In this document: one piece after another, positions 30,571 through 39,668 of the stretch
How positions within the stretch are numbered: the stretch's first letter is position 1
How the letters are laid out: every line of letters begins with the position of its first letter
From: Prado023 sp963753075
GTDB lineage: Bacteria > Actinomycetota > Actinomycetes > S36-B12 > CAIYMF01
Assembly: GCA_963753075.1 (NCBI GenBank)
Contig: CAVWAR010000017.1
Coordinates: 806,001 to 870,000 of the forward strand
DNA length: 64,000 bases
Reading direction: 5' to 3'
Program-made: the position numbers and the translations under genes
Notes under the pieces: generated by a model
Seen by the model: the letters and a program-made list of their open reading frames with translations, nothing else
What the model was told of the DNA's origin: nothing
Databases searched by the model: none

Positions 30571-31776
30571 CTACTGCTTCTTCCCGCCCAGCCCACGGCT
30601 GCGGATGATCGCCGAGACCTCCTGGTTGAACACCTTCTGGATCGTCTCGGAGTCCAGCGTCCCAGAGACAGTCTCGTACTTGCCCTCTGCCATCCCGATG
30701 CAGACCCGGTGCCAGGCGGTGCCGACCGCATAGGTCACGGTCCCTGCCACACCGCCCGTGATGGCGCCCCCGGCGAGCGTCCCAACCCCCGGGACCAGCT
30801 TGAGCAGACCGGTCGCGGCCGCGCGCCCCGCCTGGGTCGTCACTGTGGTCGCCGCCAGGCTGGCCACCGTCGCACGCTGCATCGGGATGTCGTAGATGTT
30901 GGCGATCTTGGCCATCATCCCGATCTGGATCGGGATCAGGACCGCGGCGTCGGCGAACGGGATCGGGGTGAACCCGGCCCCAGTGGCCGCCGCGGTGGCG
31001 GCGTTCAGCGCCTTCTCAGCAGCCTTGGCCTTCCGCTCGGGATCAATCTTCTGCGCCGCGACAAGGGCGTCGGCGGCTTCGTCCGGAGCGCACTGAAAGG
31101 TGGCATCGAGCAGTTCGAGCAGACCATGCTGCTCAACTCCGGTGAAGGGATCGACCAGGGCGTTGACCATGAACGCGCGCCCGGCGTGGATGGGTAGGCC
31201 CATGTCCTCGATCTGGCGACCGAGCTCGACAGCGTCCGGTGCGACGAACAGGTGCCCGGCGGCGTCGCGACGGCCGGGCACCTGGGTCATCACGAGGATG
31301 ACCGGCAGTCCCACGCCGGCCAGCTCGCGGATGAACGCCGCCTCGGTCTCCTCGAAGCGACGGTCAGTTGCGCGCACGCAGTACCAGGCAAGGTGCACCT
31401 GCTCTGCGAACGGCATCGTCCGGCTGTTGTCGATGAAGAGCGTCAGCTCGTCGATGATCCGCTTGGTGTCCCGGCCCACCTCGAGCCCCTGGGTGTCATA
31501 GATGCCCAGCTTTCCGGTGCGGTGGACATAGAGGTGGCTGCCCATCGTGACCGGGCGACCGATGCCGGTGGCGGCCACCGACTCCCCGAAGATCGCGTTG
31601 ACCAGCGTGGACTTGCCGACCCCGGTCTTGCCGAACACGGCCAGGTTGAACCGGCCGATGGTCACCTCAGCGTCGGCGAACGCGGCCTCGAACGCCTCCT
31701 GGGACCACTCCGGGGGCCGACCCTCCGGCTGGGCCGGATTGGTCGACGCCGGCGCTCCGGGCTGCTCGCTGGTCAC
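30571..31776 (-). CDS. Era/YcjX-like GTPase with C-terminal DUF697-type membrane domain
   Basis: A 401-residue protein. The G domain (about 38-220) has P-loop GKTGVGKS, a G3-type DTQG and later LVMTQV in the G4 position, where the usual N/TKxD is not seen. The C-terminal part (about 265-380) has GFTPIPFADAAVLIPIQIGMM and a Gly/Ala-rich hydrophobic segment typical of DUF697 domains. Related proteins are membrane-associated GTPases of unknown function. The GTG start is 4 nt after the ispG stop, so it is likely in the ispG transcript. Confidence 0.82.
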   Translation of the reverse strand: MTSEQPGAPASTNPAQPEGRPPEWSQEAFEAAFADAEVTIGRFNLAVFGKTGVGKSTLVNAIFGESVAATGIGRPVTMGSHLYVHRTGKLGIYDTQGLEVGRDTKRIIDELTLFIDNSRTMPFAEQVHLAWYCVRATDRRFEETEAAFIRELAGVGLPVILVMTQVPGRRDAAGHLFVAPDAVELGRQIEDMGLPIHAGRAFMVNALVDPFTGVEQHGLLELLDATFQCAPDEAADALVAAQKIDPERKAKAAEKALNAATAAATGAGFTPIPFADAAVLIPIQIGMMAKIANIYDIPMQRATVASLAATTVTTQAGRAAATGLLKLVPGVGTLAGGAITGGVAGTVTYAVGTAWHRVCIGMAEGKYETVSGTLDSETIQKVFNQEVSAIIRSRGLGGKKQ

Positions 31777-31780
31777 CGGC

Positions 31781-32935
31781 TCAACTCACCGACACTGACG
31801 GGTTGCCCTCGACGTCCATCTCCTCGGCCAGGCGCATGGCCTCCTCGATCAGGGTCTCGACGATCAGCGCCTCCGGGACGGTCTTGATCACCTCACCCTT
31901 GACGAAGATCTGCCCCTTGCCGTTGCCGCTGGCCACGCCCAGGTCGGCCTCGCGGGCCTCGCCCGGTCCGTTGACGACGCAGCCCATCACGGCGACCCGC
32001 AGCGGCACCTCCAGACCCTCGAGGCCAGCGGTCACCTCCTCGGCCAGCGTGTACACGTCGACCTGCGCGCGCCCGCACGACGGACAGGACACAATCTCCA
32101 GACCACGCTCTCGCAGGTTCAGGCTCTCCAGGATCTGGTTCCCGACCTTGACCTCCTCCACCGGGGGTGCCGACAGCGAGACCCGGATCGTGTCGCCGAT
32201 CCCCCGGCTGAGCAGGGCGCCGAACGCGACCGAGGACTTGATCGTGCCCTGGAACGTCGGTCCTGCCTCGGTGACCCCGAGGTGCAGCGGATAGTCACAT
32301 TCCTCGGAGAGCAGCTCGTAGGCACGCACCATGATCACCGGGTCGTGGTGCTTGACCGAGATCTTGATGTCGCGGAAGCCATGCTCCTCGAACAGGCTGG
32401 CCTCCCACAGGGCCGACTCGACCAGGGCCTCCGGGGTGGCCTTGCCATGCTTCTTGAGAAGGCGCGGATCCAACGAGCCTGCGTTGACGCCGATCCGGAT
32501 CGGGGTCCCGTGATCCCGGGCTGCAGCGGCGATCTCCTTGACCTTGTCGTCGAACTGCTTGATGTTTCCCGGGTTCACCCGCACCCCCGCGCACCCGGCC
32601 TCGATCGCGGCGAACACATACTTGGGCTGGAAGTGGATGTCGGCGATCACGGGGATCCCGGACTTGCGCGCGATCTGCGGCAGGGCGGCGGCGTCGTCCT
32701 GGCTGGGCACGGCCACCCGAACGACCTGGCAACCCGAGGCAGTGAGCTCGGCGATCTGCTGCAGGGTGCTGTCGACATCGGACGTCAGGGTCGTGGCCAT
32801 CGACTGCACGCTGATCGGCGCGTCCCCGCCGACCGCCACCGGGTGCGTGGGGTGCTTCAGCAGGATCTGGCGGGTCGGCCGACGTGGGGCCAGGACGGGG
32901 GGTGGCAGGGGGGGCATGCCCAGGTTCACGCTCAT
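31781..32935 (-). CDS. ispG: IspG, 4-hydroxy-3-methylbut-2-enyl-diphosphate synthase
   Basis: A 384-residue 4Fe-4S enzyme of the methylerythritol phosphate pathway, converting the cyclic diphosphate MEcPP to HMBPP. The TIM-barrel part has the phrases RVNPGNI and SLDPRLLKK; the C-terminal cluster domain has CPSCGR and VMGCVVNGPGE, which supply the three cluster cysteines. ATG 32935 was chosen; the longer upstream frame is not family-like. With dxr and rseP upstream it forms the common actinobacterial dxr-rseP-ispG order, here with a transporter inserted. Confidence 0.96.
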   Translation of the reverse strand: MSVNLGMPPLPPPVLAPRRPTRQILLKHPTHPVAVGGDAPISVQSMATTLTSDVDSTLQQIAELTASGCQVVRVAVPSQDDAAALPQIARKSGIPVIADIHFQPKYVFAAIEAGCAGVRVNPGNIKQFDDKVKEIAAAARDHGTPIRIGVNAGSLDPRLLKKHGKATPEALVESALWEASLFEEHGFRDIKISVKHHDPVIMVRAYELLSEECDYPLHLGVTEAGPTFQGTIKSSVAFGALLSRGIGDTIRVSLSAPPVEEVKVGNQILESLNLRERGLEIVSCPSCGRAQVDVYTLAEEVTAGLEGLEVPLRVAVMGCVVNGPGEAREADLGVASGNGKGQIFVKGEVIKTVPEALIVETLIEEAMRLAEEMDVEGNPSVSVS

Positions 32936-33060
32936 GGGACAAGTATCGGTCCCGGAGCCGGTTATCGCCCAGTACCGCGGGTGTCTCGTGCTCGCGGCCC
33001 GCACCGACCCACCTGTGCCCACCAGCCGCCGGCCAGCGAGGAGGCCGACTGACCGGCGAC

Positions 33061-33894
33061 CTACACCGCCGAACCTGCGCGCCGACCGCGGCGGCCCCTG
33101 ATCACCATCTGGACTCCCGACCACACCAGCAGGCCCGCGAACAGGATCAGCGCAACCCGCTCCGGCAGCCACTGGCCCAGCGCTGCACCCAGCAGGCCCA
33201 CGGGGGCCCCGACAAGCCCAGCTATGAGCGCGGTGCGGACCTCTACCAGCGTGTTGCGCACGTTCGTGACAGTGGCAGTCAACGCGGTGACGACCACGAC
33301 CAGCAGGCTGGTGCCCCGGGCGGTGCCTGCATCCGCACCTGTGAGGATGACCAGGCCCGGGACCATGATGATCCCGCCGCCGACACCCAGGAGCCCGGCG
33401 AGCATCCCCGCCCCCACTCCGACGAGGATCAGGAGCACGACCTCCCACGCCGTCGAGAGCCCCGTGAGCCCATCGGACCCACCTCCGATGACCAACCGGG
33501 CCGCGGTGGCCAGGCTCAGGACGCCGAACCCCAGCTGGAGTGTCGGGATCGGCGTCCTCGGCAGCAGCCGGGTGCCCAGCTGTCCACCGACGACGCCACC
33601 GACCACCAGCAGCAGGCCCGCCCGCACATCGATGTTGCCGTTGACGGCGTACCCGGCTGCCGAGGCTGTGGCAATCGGCACGATGGCCAGCAGGCTCGTC
33701 GCACTCGCCCGCCGCTGGTCCAGGGCGAACCACGCGACGAGCAGCGGAACCATGACGATCCCGCCACCCACACCGAACAGACCCGAGAGCAGGCCGGCCA
33801 CTGCACCGATCGCCGCAGCGCGCAGCCATGCGGGCGCCCACGTTGACCCCGCGACCGGGGCGGGAGACGGGGCAGGCGTGTCCGCGGCCGACAT
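33061..33894 (-). CDS. TauE/SafE (DUF81) family membrane transporter
   Basis: A 277-residue membrane protein with about eight helices in two homologous halves, each marked by a GLLSGLFGVGGGIVMVP or GMLAGLLGVGGGIIMVP segment. The family exports or moves sulfite and organosulfonates in characterised members; the substrate here is unknown. It lies 8 bp after rseP and 125 bp before ispG on the same strand, so it is probably in their operon. Confidence 0.88.
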   Translation of the reverse strand: MSAADTPAPSPAPVAGSTWAPAWLRAAAIGAVAGLLSGLFGVGGGIVMVPLLVAWFALDQRRASATSLLAIVPIATASAAGYAVNGNIDVRAGLLLVVGGVVGGQLGTRLLPRTPIPTLQLGFGVLSLATAARLVIGGGSDGLTGLSTAWEVVLLILVGVGAGMLAGLLGVGGGIIMVPGLVILTGADAGTARGTSLLVVVVTALTATVTNVRNTLVEVRTALIAGLVGAPVGLLGAALGQWLPERVALILFAGLLVWSGVQMVIRGRRGRRAGSAV

Positions 33895-33902
33895 CGGCCG
33901 GA

Positions 33903-35264
33903 TCAGCCGTACAGCGAGATCGGGTTGATCACGTCGGCGAGGATGACCACACTCGAGACGGCGATCAGCACGATGCCGAATCCGTAGGAGATCGGGAGCA
34001 GGCGCGAGACATCGACTGGACCTGGGTCCGGCAGGCCGCGCAGACGGGCCACGGTGCGCCGGGCCCCCTCGAAGACCGCTCCGACGACATGGCCGCCGTC
34101 CAGGGGCAGCACGGGCAGCAGGTTGAACAGGAACAGGAACATGTTGAGGCTGGCCATCAGACTGAGCAGCAGCGCGAGCTTGGCCTTGACCGGCTCCTCG
34201 GCCGCGACCACCTCACCGGAGATCCGCCCGACCCCCACCACGCTGACCGGGCTGTTCGGGTCGCGCTCCTCGCCGGCGACCATGTCCTTGGCCAGGTCGA
34301 AGATCCGCACCGGCAGCGTGGCGAGGGCTGCGACGCTGCGGCCCGCAACATCCCCCATCACCTCGGGCACGGCTGTGATCGGTTGTGAGACGTAGCGGGT
34401 CTGCGGGGTGACCCCGATGTAGCCGGTCGCCACGATCTCGTCGGTCAGGTACCCGTCGTCGTCGACCACCGGGCGATAGGCGGTGGCCATCGGGACCTCC
34501 ACCTCACGGGGACCGGTCGCGGTCTCCAGCCCCAGCACGACCGTCGCGCCCGGGCTGGCCCGGGTCACGTCGGTGAGCTCGTCCCACACCTGCACCGGCT
34601 GGCCATCGATGGACGTGATCTGGTCGCCAGCGGCGATCCCGGCAACGACTGCAGGTGCGACCGCGTCGGACGCGCTGCACTCCGGGGCATCCCGGACCGA
34701 GGCGGGATCGGCCGTCGCAGCGGCAGCGGACTCCTGCGAGCTCATGTAGGACGGCACGCACTCGCCGACGCGAGCCACAGTCGTGGTCGGCGTCGGGAAC
34801 CCGATGCCGATCATGAGGACGCCGAACAGGAAGGCGCTCAGGATCAGGTTCATGGTCGGGCCACCGAGCATGACCACGACCTTCTTCGGTGCGCTGAGCC
34901 CGAAGAAGAGCCGCCCCTCATCGCCGGGTTCGACCTCCTCCCAGGCCGAGGCCCGGGCCTCCTCGGCAAGCATCTGGAAGCGGCCGGTTGTGCCTCGACC
35001 AGCGGTGCCGTCCGGAGCCCCCTGCGGCGCCGGGAACATGCCGATCATCCGGATGTACCCGCCCAGGGGGATCCACTTGACGCCGTACTCGGTCTCCTTG
35101 CCGCGCCGGGACCACAGGGTCGGCCCGAAGCCGACCATGTACTGCGTCACCTTCACGCCGAACGCCTTGGCCGGCACAAGGTGGCCGATCTCGTGCAGCC
35201 CGATGGAAGCTCCGATGCCGAATCCAGCCAGCAGCACCCCGAGCACGAACAGCATCGGTTCCAT
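33903..35264 (-). CDS. rseP: RseP/Rip1-type intramembrane zinc protease with PDZ domain
   Basis: A 453-residue M50B site-2 protease that cleaves membrane proteins such as anti-sigma factors. The active-site HEIGH (residues 24-28) lies in the first helix, the PDZ domain spans about 165-245 (VVAGIAAGDQITSIDGQPV), and the third zinc ligand is in LPVLPLDGGHV near the C-terminus. ATG 35264 overlaps the dxr stop by one base (TGATG), showing coupling. Substrates cannot be inferred here. Confidence 0.93.
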   Translation of the reverse strand: MEPMLFVLGVLLAGFGIGASIGLHEIGHLVPAKAFGVKVTQYMVGFGPTLWSRRGKETEYGVKWIPLGGYIRMIGMFPAPQGAPDGTAGRGTTGRFQMLAEEARASAWEEVEPGDEGRLFFGLSAPKKVVVMLGGPTMNLILSAFLFGVLMIGIGFPTPTTTVARVGECVPSYMSSQESAAAATADPASVRDAPECSASDAVAPAVVAGIAAGDQITSIDGQPVQVWDELTDVTRASPGATVVLGLETATGPREVEVPMATAYRPVVDDDGYLTDEIVATGYIGVTPQTRYVSQPITAVPEVMGDVAGRSVAALATLPVRIFDLAKDMVAGEERDPNSPVSVVGVGRISGEVVAAEEPVKAKLALLLSLMASLNMFLFLFNLLPVLPLDGGHVVGAVFEGARRTVARLRGLPDPGPVDVSRLLPISYGFGIVLIAVSSVVILADVINPISLYG

Positions 35265-36448
35265 CAGTGCACCCCCGCCGGGATCAGGTCCAGCGCCTCG
35301 GCGCGCGCCCACCGGTCAGCAGCATCCACCGCTGCGAGCGTGAAGTCATCGCCCACGACGGGGGTGTGTCGGGCCAGCACCGCGTCGATCGTGTCGACGA
35401 TACCCGTGAATCCGAGGTCCCCGTTCCGGAACGCGTCCACCGCGATCTCATTGGCCGCGTTGAACACCGCCGGGGCGGTTCCGCCCGTGGCTCCGGCCGC
35501 ACGGGCCAGCCGCACAGCAGGGAAGGCCGTGTCGTCCAGCGGATCGAAGGTCCAGGTGTGCGACTGGGTCCAGTCACAAGCCGGAGACGCGTCCGGGACC
35601 CGCTCGGGCGAGCCGAGCCCGAGTGAGATGGGCAGGCGCATGTCCGGCGGGCTGGCCTGCGCCAGCGTCGAGCCGTCGACGAACTCCACCATGGAGTGGA
35701 TCACGGACTGAGGATGGACCATCACAGCGATCCGGTCCATCGGGATGTCGAACAGCAGGTGGGCCTCGATGACCTCCAGCCCCTTGTTCACCAGGGTCGC
35801 GGAGTTGATCGTGATGACCGGGCCCATCGACCAGGTCGGGTGCGCCATCGCCTGTTCAGGCGTCACGTGAGCCAGCTCGGCACGGTTCAGGCCCCGGAAG
35901 GGCCCACCGCTGGCGGTGAGCACGAGTCGACGCACGTCCTCGGCTCGACCGCCGGCCAGGCACTGCGCAAGCGCCGAGTGCTCGGAGTCCACAGGGACGA
36001 TCTGGTCGGCACCGGCCGCGGCCTTCACGAGGGGGCCGCCGATGATCAGCGACTCCTTGTTGGCCAGCGCCAGGCGGTGCCCGGCGTGCAGTGCCGCAAG
36101 AGTGGGCGCCAGGCCCACGGCCCCGGTCATGCCGTTGAGGACCACGTCACACGGCCGCGACGCCAGCTCTGCACAGGCGTCCGGCCCGGTGAGCACCTCC
36201 GGGCGCCGGCCGGCAGGCAGGAGCCCGGCGAGGGCCGCCTCGAGGGCAGGGGCCCGCTGCGGGTCGGCGATGGCCACCATCCGGACGTCGAAAGCTGCTG
36301 CCTGCTCGGCGAGCAGGGCGCTGTTCGCACCGCCGGCGGCCAGGCCGACCACGCGGAACCTGTCAGGATTGCGCCGGATCACGTCCATCGCCTGGGTACC
36401 GATCGAGCCGGTGCTCCCCAGAAGGGTGACGTCCCGGCGCTCAGTCAT
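35264..36448 (-). CDS. dxr: Dxr, 1-deoxy-D-xylulose 5-phosphate reductoisomerase
   Basis: A 394-residue NADPH enzyme making methylerythritol 4-phosphate, the first committed isoprenoid precursor. It has the Rossmann motif LLGSTGSIGTQAMDVI (residues 9-24), the metal and substrate motif PVDSEHSAL, the flexible loop with TASGGPFRG and the conserved AxKESLI-like LANKESLIIGG. The ATG at 36448 is preceded by GGG-containing leader. It is divergent from gabT across 290 bp. Confidence 0.95.
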   Translation of the reverse strand: MTERRDVTLLGSTGSIGTQAMDVIRRNPDRFRVVGLAAGGANSALLAEQAAAFDVRMVAIADPQRAPALEAALAGLLPAGRRPEVLTGPDACAELASRPCDVVLNGMTGAVGLAPTLAALHAGHRLALANKESLIIGGPLVKAAAGADQIVPVDSEHSALAQCLAGGRAEDVRRLVLTASGGPFRGLNRAELAHVTPEQAMAHPTWSMGPVITINSATLVNKGLEVIEAHLLFDIPMDRIAVMVHPQSVIHSMVEFVDGSTLAQASPPDMRLPISLGLGSPERVPDASPACDWTQSHTWTFDPLDDTAFPAVRLARAAGATGGTAPAVFNAANEIAVDAFRNGDLGFTGIVDTIDAVLARHTPVVGDDFTLAAVDAADRWARAEALDLIPAGVH

Positions 36449-36575
36449 GGACCCATTGTCGCCGATCCTCGGTCCGCAGGCACCTGTCTGCCCGGATGGG
36501 GTCACCACCTTTCCCGAACCGAACCTCGCCCTGACATCTGCCAGGGCCGGACGAGACGGCATCATCCGCTCAGCA

Positions 36576-36594
36576 CACGACGTATTTCGTCGTG
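36576..36594. promoter_or_regulatory. Perfect inverted repeat in the dxr-gabT divergent region
   Basis: CACGACG-TATTT-CGTCGTG, 7-bp arms and a 5-bp AT-rich centre, 144 bp upstream of the gabT start and 127 bp upstream of dxr. Its core CGACG-N5-CGTCG recurs, with one change, in the two other polyamine-island promoter regions at 55531-55546 and 59867-59881, so it is a candidate operator for a common regulator. The rest of 36449-36738 shows no gene. Confidence 0.5.
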
Positions 36595-36738
36595 CGCTGG
36601 CTCTGGGCCGATGTATTCAGTTGCTGATGCCCCCTCGTGCAGCTGACACCGGGCCTGTATCGATCTCGCGTCGACCGGGGCGAACGCGTACTCTGGAGCC
36701 GGACCTGCACCCGTCGCGCCACCTCCCCGGGAGACCCC

Positions 36739-38091
36739 ATGACCCTCGACGTCGCCGCCATCCCCGGTGGACCGACCCTCCCCCAGGAGCGCCGCCTGGT
36801 CACCGCGATCCCGGGCCCGCGCAGCATCGAGCTGCAGGCCCGGCGCACCGAGGCGGTCTCCGCCGGGGTCGGTGGCACGCTCCCGGTGTACATCGCCGCC
36901 GCCGGTGGCGGGATCCTGCTCGACGTCGACGGCAACTCCCTGATCGACATGGGGTCGGGCATAGCCGTCGCCTCCGTCGGCAACTCCGCTGCTCAGGTCG
37001 TGGCCAACGTCGCGAGCCAGGTGGCCGAGTTCACCCACACGTGCTTCATGGTCACGCCCTACGAGTCCTACGTCGCGGTCTGTGAGCAGCTCAACGAGCT
37101 GACTCCCGGCGACCACGTCAAGCGCTCGGCGCTGTTCAACTCGGGCGCGGAGGCGGTGGAGAACGCAGTGAAGATCGCCCGTGCCCACACCCGCCGCCAG
37201 GCGGTCGTGGTCTTCGAGCACGGGTACCACGGCCGCACCAACCTGACGATGGGGCTGACTGCCAAGAACATGCCCTACAAGCACTCGTTCGGCCCCTTCG
37301 CCCCGGAGATCTATCGCGTTCCGCTGAGCTATCCGTTCCGTGACGGCCTGAGCGGCGCTGAGGCGGCCGCCCACGCGATCAGCCGCATCGACAAGGAAGT
37401 CGGCTCAGAGAACGTGGCCGCCATCGTCATCGAGCCGATCGCCGGTGAGGGTGGCTTCATCGTCCCCGCTGAGGGCTTCCTGCCCGAGCTGGTCGAGTTC
37501 TCCCGGGCACACGGCATCGTGTTCGTCGCCGACGAGATCCAGACCGGCTTCTGCCGGACCGGCGAGTGGTTCGCCTGCGACCACGAGGGCATCGTGCCCG
37601 ACCTGATCACGACCGCCAAGGGCATCGCCGGCGGACTCCCCCTGGCCGCGGTCACCGGCCGCGCCGAGATCATGGACTCCGTGCATGTCGGCGGGCTCGG
37701 CGGCACCTTCGGCGGAAACCCGGTCGCCTGCGCCGCCGCCCTGGGGGCCATCGCCGAGATGCGCGAGCAGGACCTGAGCGCCGCGGCCCGCCAGATCAGC
37801 GCAGTCATGCTGCCCCGACTGGGCGAGATCGCGGAGAACACGGGCAGGATCGGTGACATCCGGGGCCGCGGCGCCATGATCGCCGTGGAGATCGTCGTGC
37901 CGGGTTCGTCCGAGGCCGACCCGGCGTCCACCGCTGCCGTCGCGAGGTTCTGCCACGCCGCCGGTGTGGTCGTCCTGACGGCCGGGACCTACGGCAACGT
38001 GCTGCGCTTCCTGCCGCCCCTGGTCATGGGTGAGCACCTGCTCGAGGAGGCACTGACCGTGATCGAGCAGGCCTTCAACGACCTGGGCTGA
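36739..38091 (+). CDS. gabT: 4-aminobutyrate aminotransferase
   Basis: A 450-residue class III PLP transaminase moving the amino group of GABA to 2-oxoglutarate to give succinate semialdehyde. It has the phosphate-cup motif NSGAEAVENAVKIAR, the active-site VADEIQTGF and the PLP lysine in ITTAKGIAGG. GGHGGTFGGNP-type residues after it fit the GABA subgroup. ATG 36739 follows a GGGAGA ribosome site. The gene opens the polyamine/GABA island and has the candidate operator upstream. Confidence 0.92.
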   Translation: MTLDVAAIPGGPTLPQERRLVTAIPGPRSIELQARRTEAVSAGVGGTLPVYIAAAGGGILLDVDGNSLIDMGSGIAVASVGNSAAQVVANVASQVAEFTHTCFMVTPYESYVAVCEQLNELTPGDHVKRSALFNSGAEAVENAVKIARAHTRRQAVVVFEHGYHGRTNLTMGLTAKNMPYKHSFGPFAPEIYRVPLSYPFRDGLSGAEAAAHAISRIDKEVGSENVAAIVIEPIAGEGGFIVPAEGFLPELVEFSRAHGIVFVADEIQTGFCRTGEWFACDHEGIVPDLITTAKGIAGGLPLAAVTGRAEIMDSVHVGGLGGTFGGNPVACAAALGAIAEMREQDLSAAARQISAVMLPRLGEIAENTGRIGDIRGRGAMIAVEIVVPGSSEADPASTAAVARFCHAAGVVVLTAGTYGNVLRFLPPLVMGEHLLEEALTVIEQAFNDLG

Positions 38092-38126
38092 CCGGTCACC
38101 GCACCACCCACCGAGGGGTTCGCGGC

Positions 38127-38279
38127 TCAGCGGGTCACGAACTGAACGATCGTCAGCGCGCCGAACACCACGGCCATGATCACCATGAACCGCCGTGCCG
38201 CGGAGCCCTCACTGCGCATGCCCGTCAACCGGATGGACAGCACGAAGAAGATCGTCATCCCCAGGGTGAGCTCGAGCAC
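38127..38279 (-). CDS. 50-residue two-span membrane protein (tentative)
   Basis: From GTG 38279 to TGA 38127 the reading gives two hydrophobic helices (LELTLGMTIFFVLSIRLTGM and FMVIMAVVFGALTIVQFV) separated by a basic loop RSEGSAARR. It starts 33 bp after the stop of the saccharopine-dehydrogenase-like gene on the same strand. No clear ribosome site was seen and no family is recognised; a hydrophobic two-helix reading is the only support. Confidence 0.4.
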   Translation of the reverse strand: MLELTLGMTIFFVLSIRLTGMRSEGSAARRFMVIMAVVFGALTIVQFVTR

Positions 38280-38312
38280 CGGGCAAGTGAACCACGCCGT
38301 CGACGACTCCGG

Positions 38313-39533
38313 TCAGGAGCCGGGCGTGCGCTCCTGGACGACCCAGTTCTGGTCGTACCCGTCGCGCAGCAGGTCCAGGAAGGGCGTCGGGTCGAAGGAC
38401 TCGGGCCCGCGCACGCCGCTGCCCGACCAGGTCCCGTCCGCGAGCAGCTCCAGGGCGACCACGGGGTTCATCGCTGTCTGCCAGACGACCGCCTGGGCTC
38501 CGTACTCGGCCATCGTCCACTCGTTGTCGGCGACGTGGTAGATGTACACCTCGCGTGGCTCGCCGTCCTTGCCTGTTCCGGTCACCCAGAGCCCGGCACA
38601 GGTCTTGCCGGTCATCCGATCCCCCAGGGTGAGCGGGTCGGGCAGGCATGCGGCCACGACATCGCGGGGTGAGACCAGCTGCCCCCGCACGCTCACCGGC
38701 TCAGTCCGGTCCAGGCCGAGCTTGTTCAGCGTGCGCAGGACCTCGATGAACTCGTCGCCCAGGCCGAACTTGAAGGTGACGCGCCTGGCATCGAGCTCCC
38801 GCGGCATCAGCACGACCTCCTCATGCTCGACGTTGACGCACTCGACCGGTCCGATCCCCTCCGGGAAGTCGAACACCTCGGGGTCGCTGAACGGCTCCGT
38901 CGTGAAGAACCCACGGTCACGCTCCCAGATCAGCGGCGGGTTGAGGCACTCCTCGATCGTGGTCCAGATGGAGAAGGAGGGGGCGAAGTCATAGCCACGG
39001 ACGACCAGGTTCGATGCATCCCGGACCCCGAGCTCGTCGATCTCGCTGAACAGCTCATCCGCGGCGTACCGGGCGAAGACATCGGCCAGACCCGGCTCGA
39101 CGCCCATCCCCACCAGCGCCAGCTGCCCAGCCGCCACCCACTGCGTGGACTGCGCGAACTGCGCGTCGCCCAGCATCACACCTGGCAGGGAGTAGGGCTG
39201 CTCGTCATGGCGCGTGGACAGGCTCATGGCCGTGTCCATGTAGGTGGCACCAGCGGCAAGCACCCCCTCGAAGATGGGCATCACGTACCTCGGGTCGACC
39301 GCGTTGAGAACGTGGGTGATCCGATGCTCACGGCACAGCTCGGTGACGTTGGCAGCGGCACCGGCGTCCACCTGAGCCGCGGAGAACCGGGGATCGGCGA
39401 TCTGCTCGACAATCGCCCGCGCCCGCTCGAGGTCGTAGTCCGCGATCACCACCGCCTCGAAGAAGTGACGGCGGGCGGCGATGAGGCCGGCTGAGGATCC
39501 GACCCCCCCGGCACCGACAATGAGGATTCGCAT
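38313..39533 (-). CDS. Saccharopine-dehydrogenase-family oxidoreductase
   Basis: A 406-residue NAD(P)-binding protein. The N-terminal Rossmann fold begins at MRILIVGAGGVGSSAGLIAA and contains the DYDLERA acidic turn. The catalytic or dimer part with GMGVEPGLADVFARYA and the C-terminal phrase FNPVVALELLADGTWSG-like are characteristic of Lys9-type saccharopine dehydrogenases and carboxynorspermidine dehydrogenases. In a polyamine island the second is attractive, but lysine catabolism is equally possible. AAGGAG precedes ATG 39533 by 6 nt. Confidence 0.8.
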   Translation of the reverse strand: MRILIVGAGGVGSSAGLIAARRHFFEAVVIADYDLERARAIVEQIADPRFSAAQVDAGAAANVTELCREHRITHVLNAVDPRYVMPIFEGVLAAGATYMDTAMSLSTRHDEQPYSLPGVMLGDAQFAQSTQWVAAGQLALVGMGVEPGLADVFARYAADELFSEIDELGVRDASNLVVRGYDFAPSFSIWTTIEECLNPPLIWERDRGFFTTEPFSDPEVFDFPEGIGPVECVNVEHEEVVLMPRELDARRVTFKFGLGDEFIEVLRTLNKLGLDRTEPVSVRGQLVSPRDVVAACLPDPLTLGDRMTGKTCAGLWVTGTGKDGEPREVYIYHVADNEWTMAEYGAQAVVWQTAMNPVVALELLADGTWSGSGVRGPESFDPTPFLDLLRDGYDQNWVVQERTPGS

Positions 39534-39668
39534 TCTGAGCTCCTTCTGGCGTGGGCGGCGGGAGGGTCCGCGGCCTTCTGCGTTGGACAGTGGCACAGTG
39601 GATCGTCGATCGCCAGCGGATCGGCCTCACGGTGCAATCGGCCGGTCCACGTGGCTAGCGTGGGCCGG

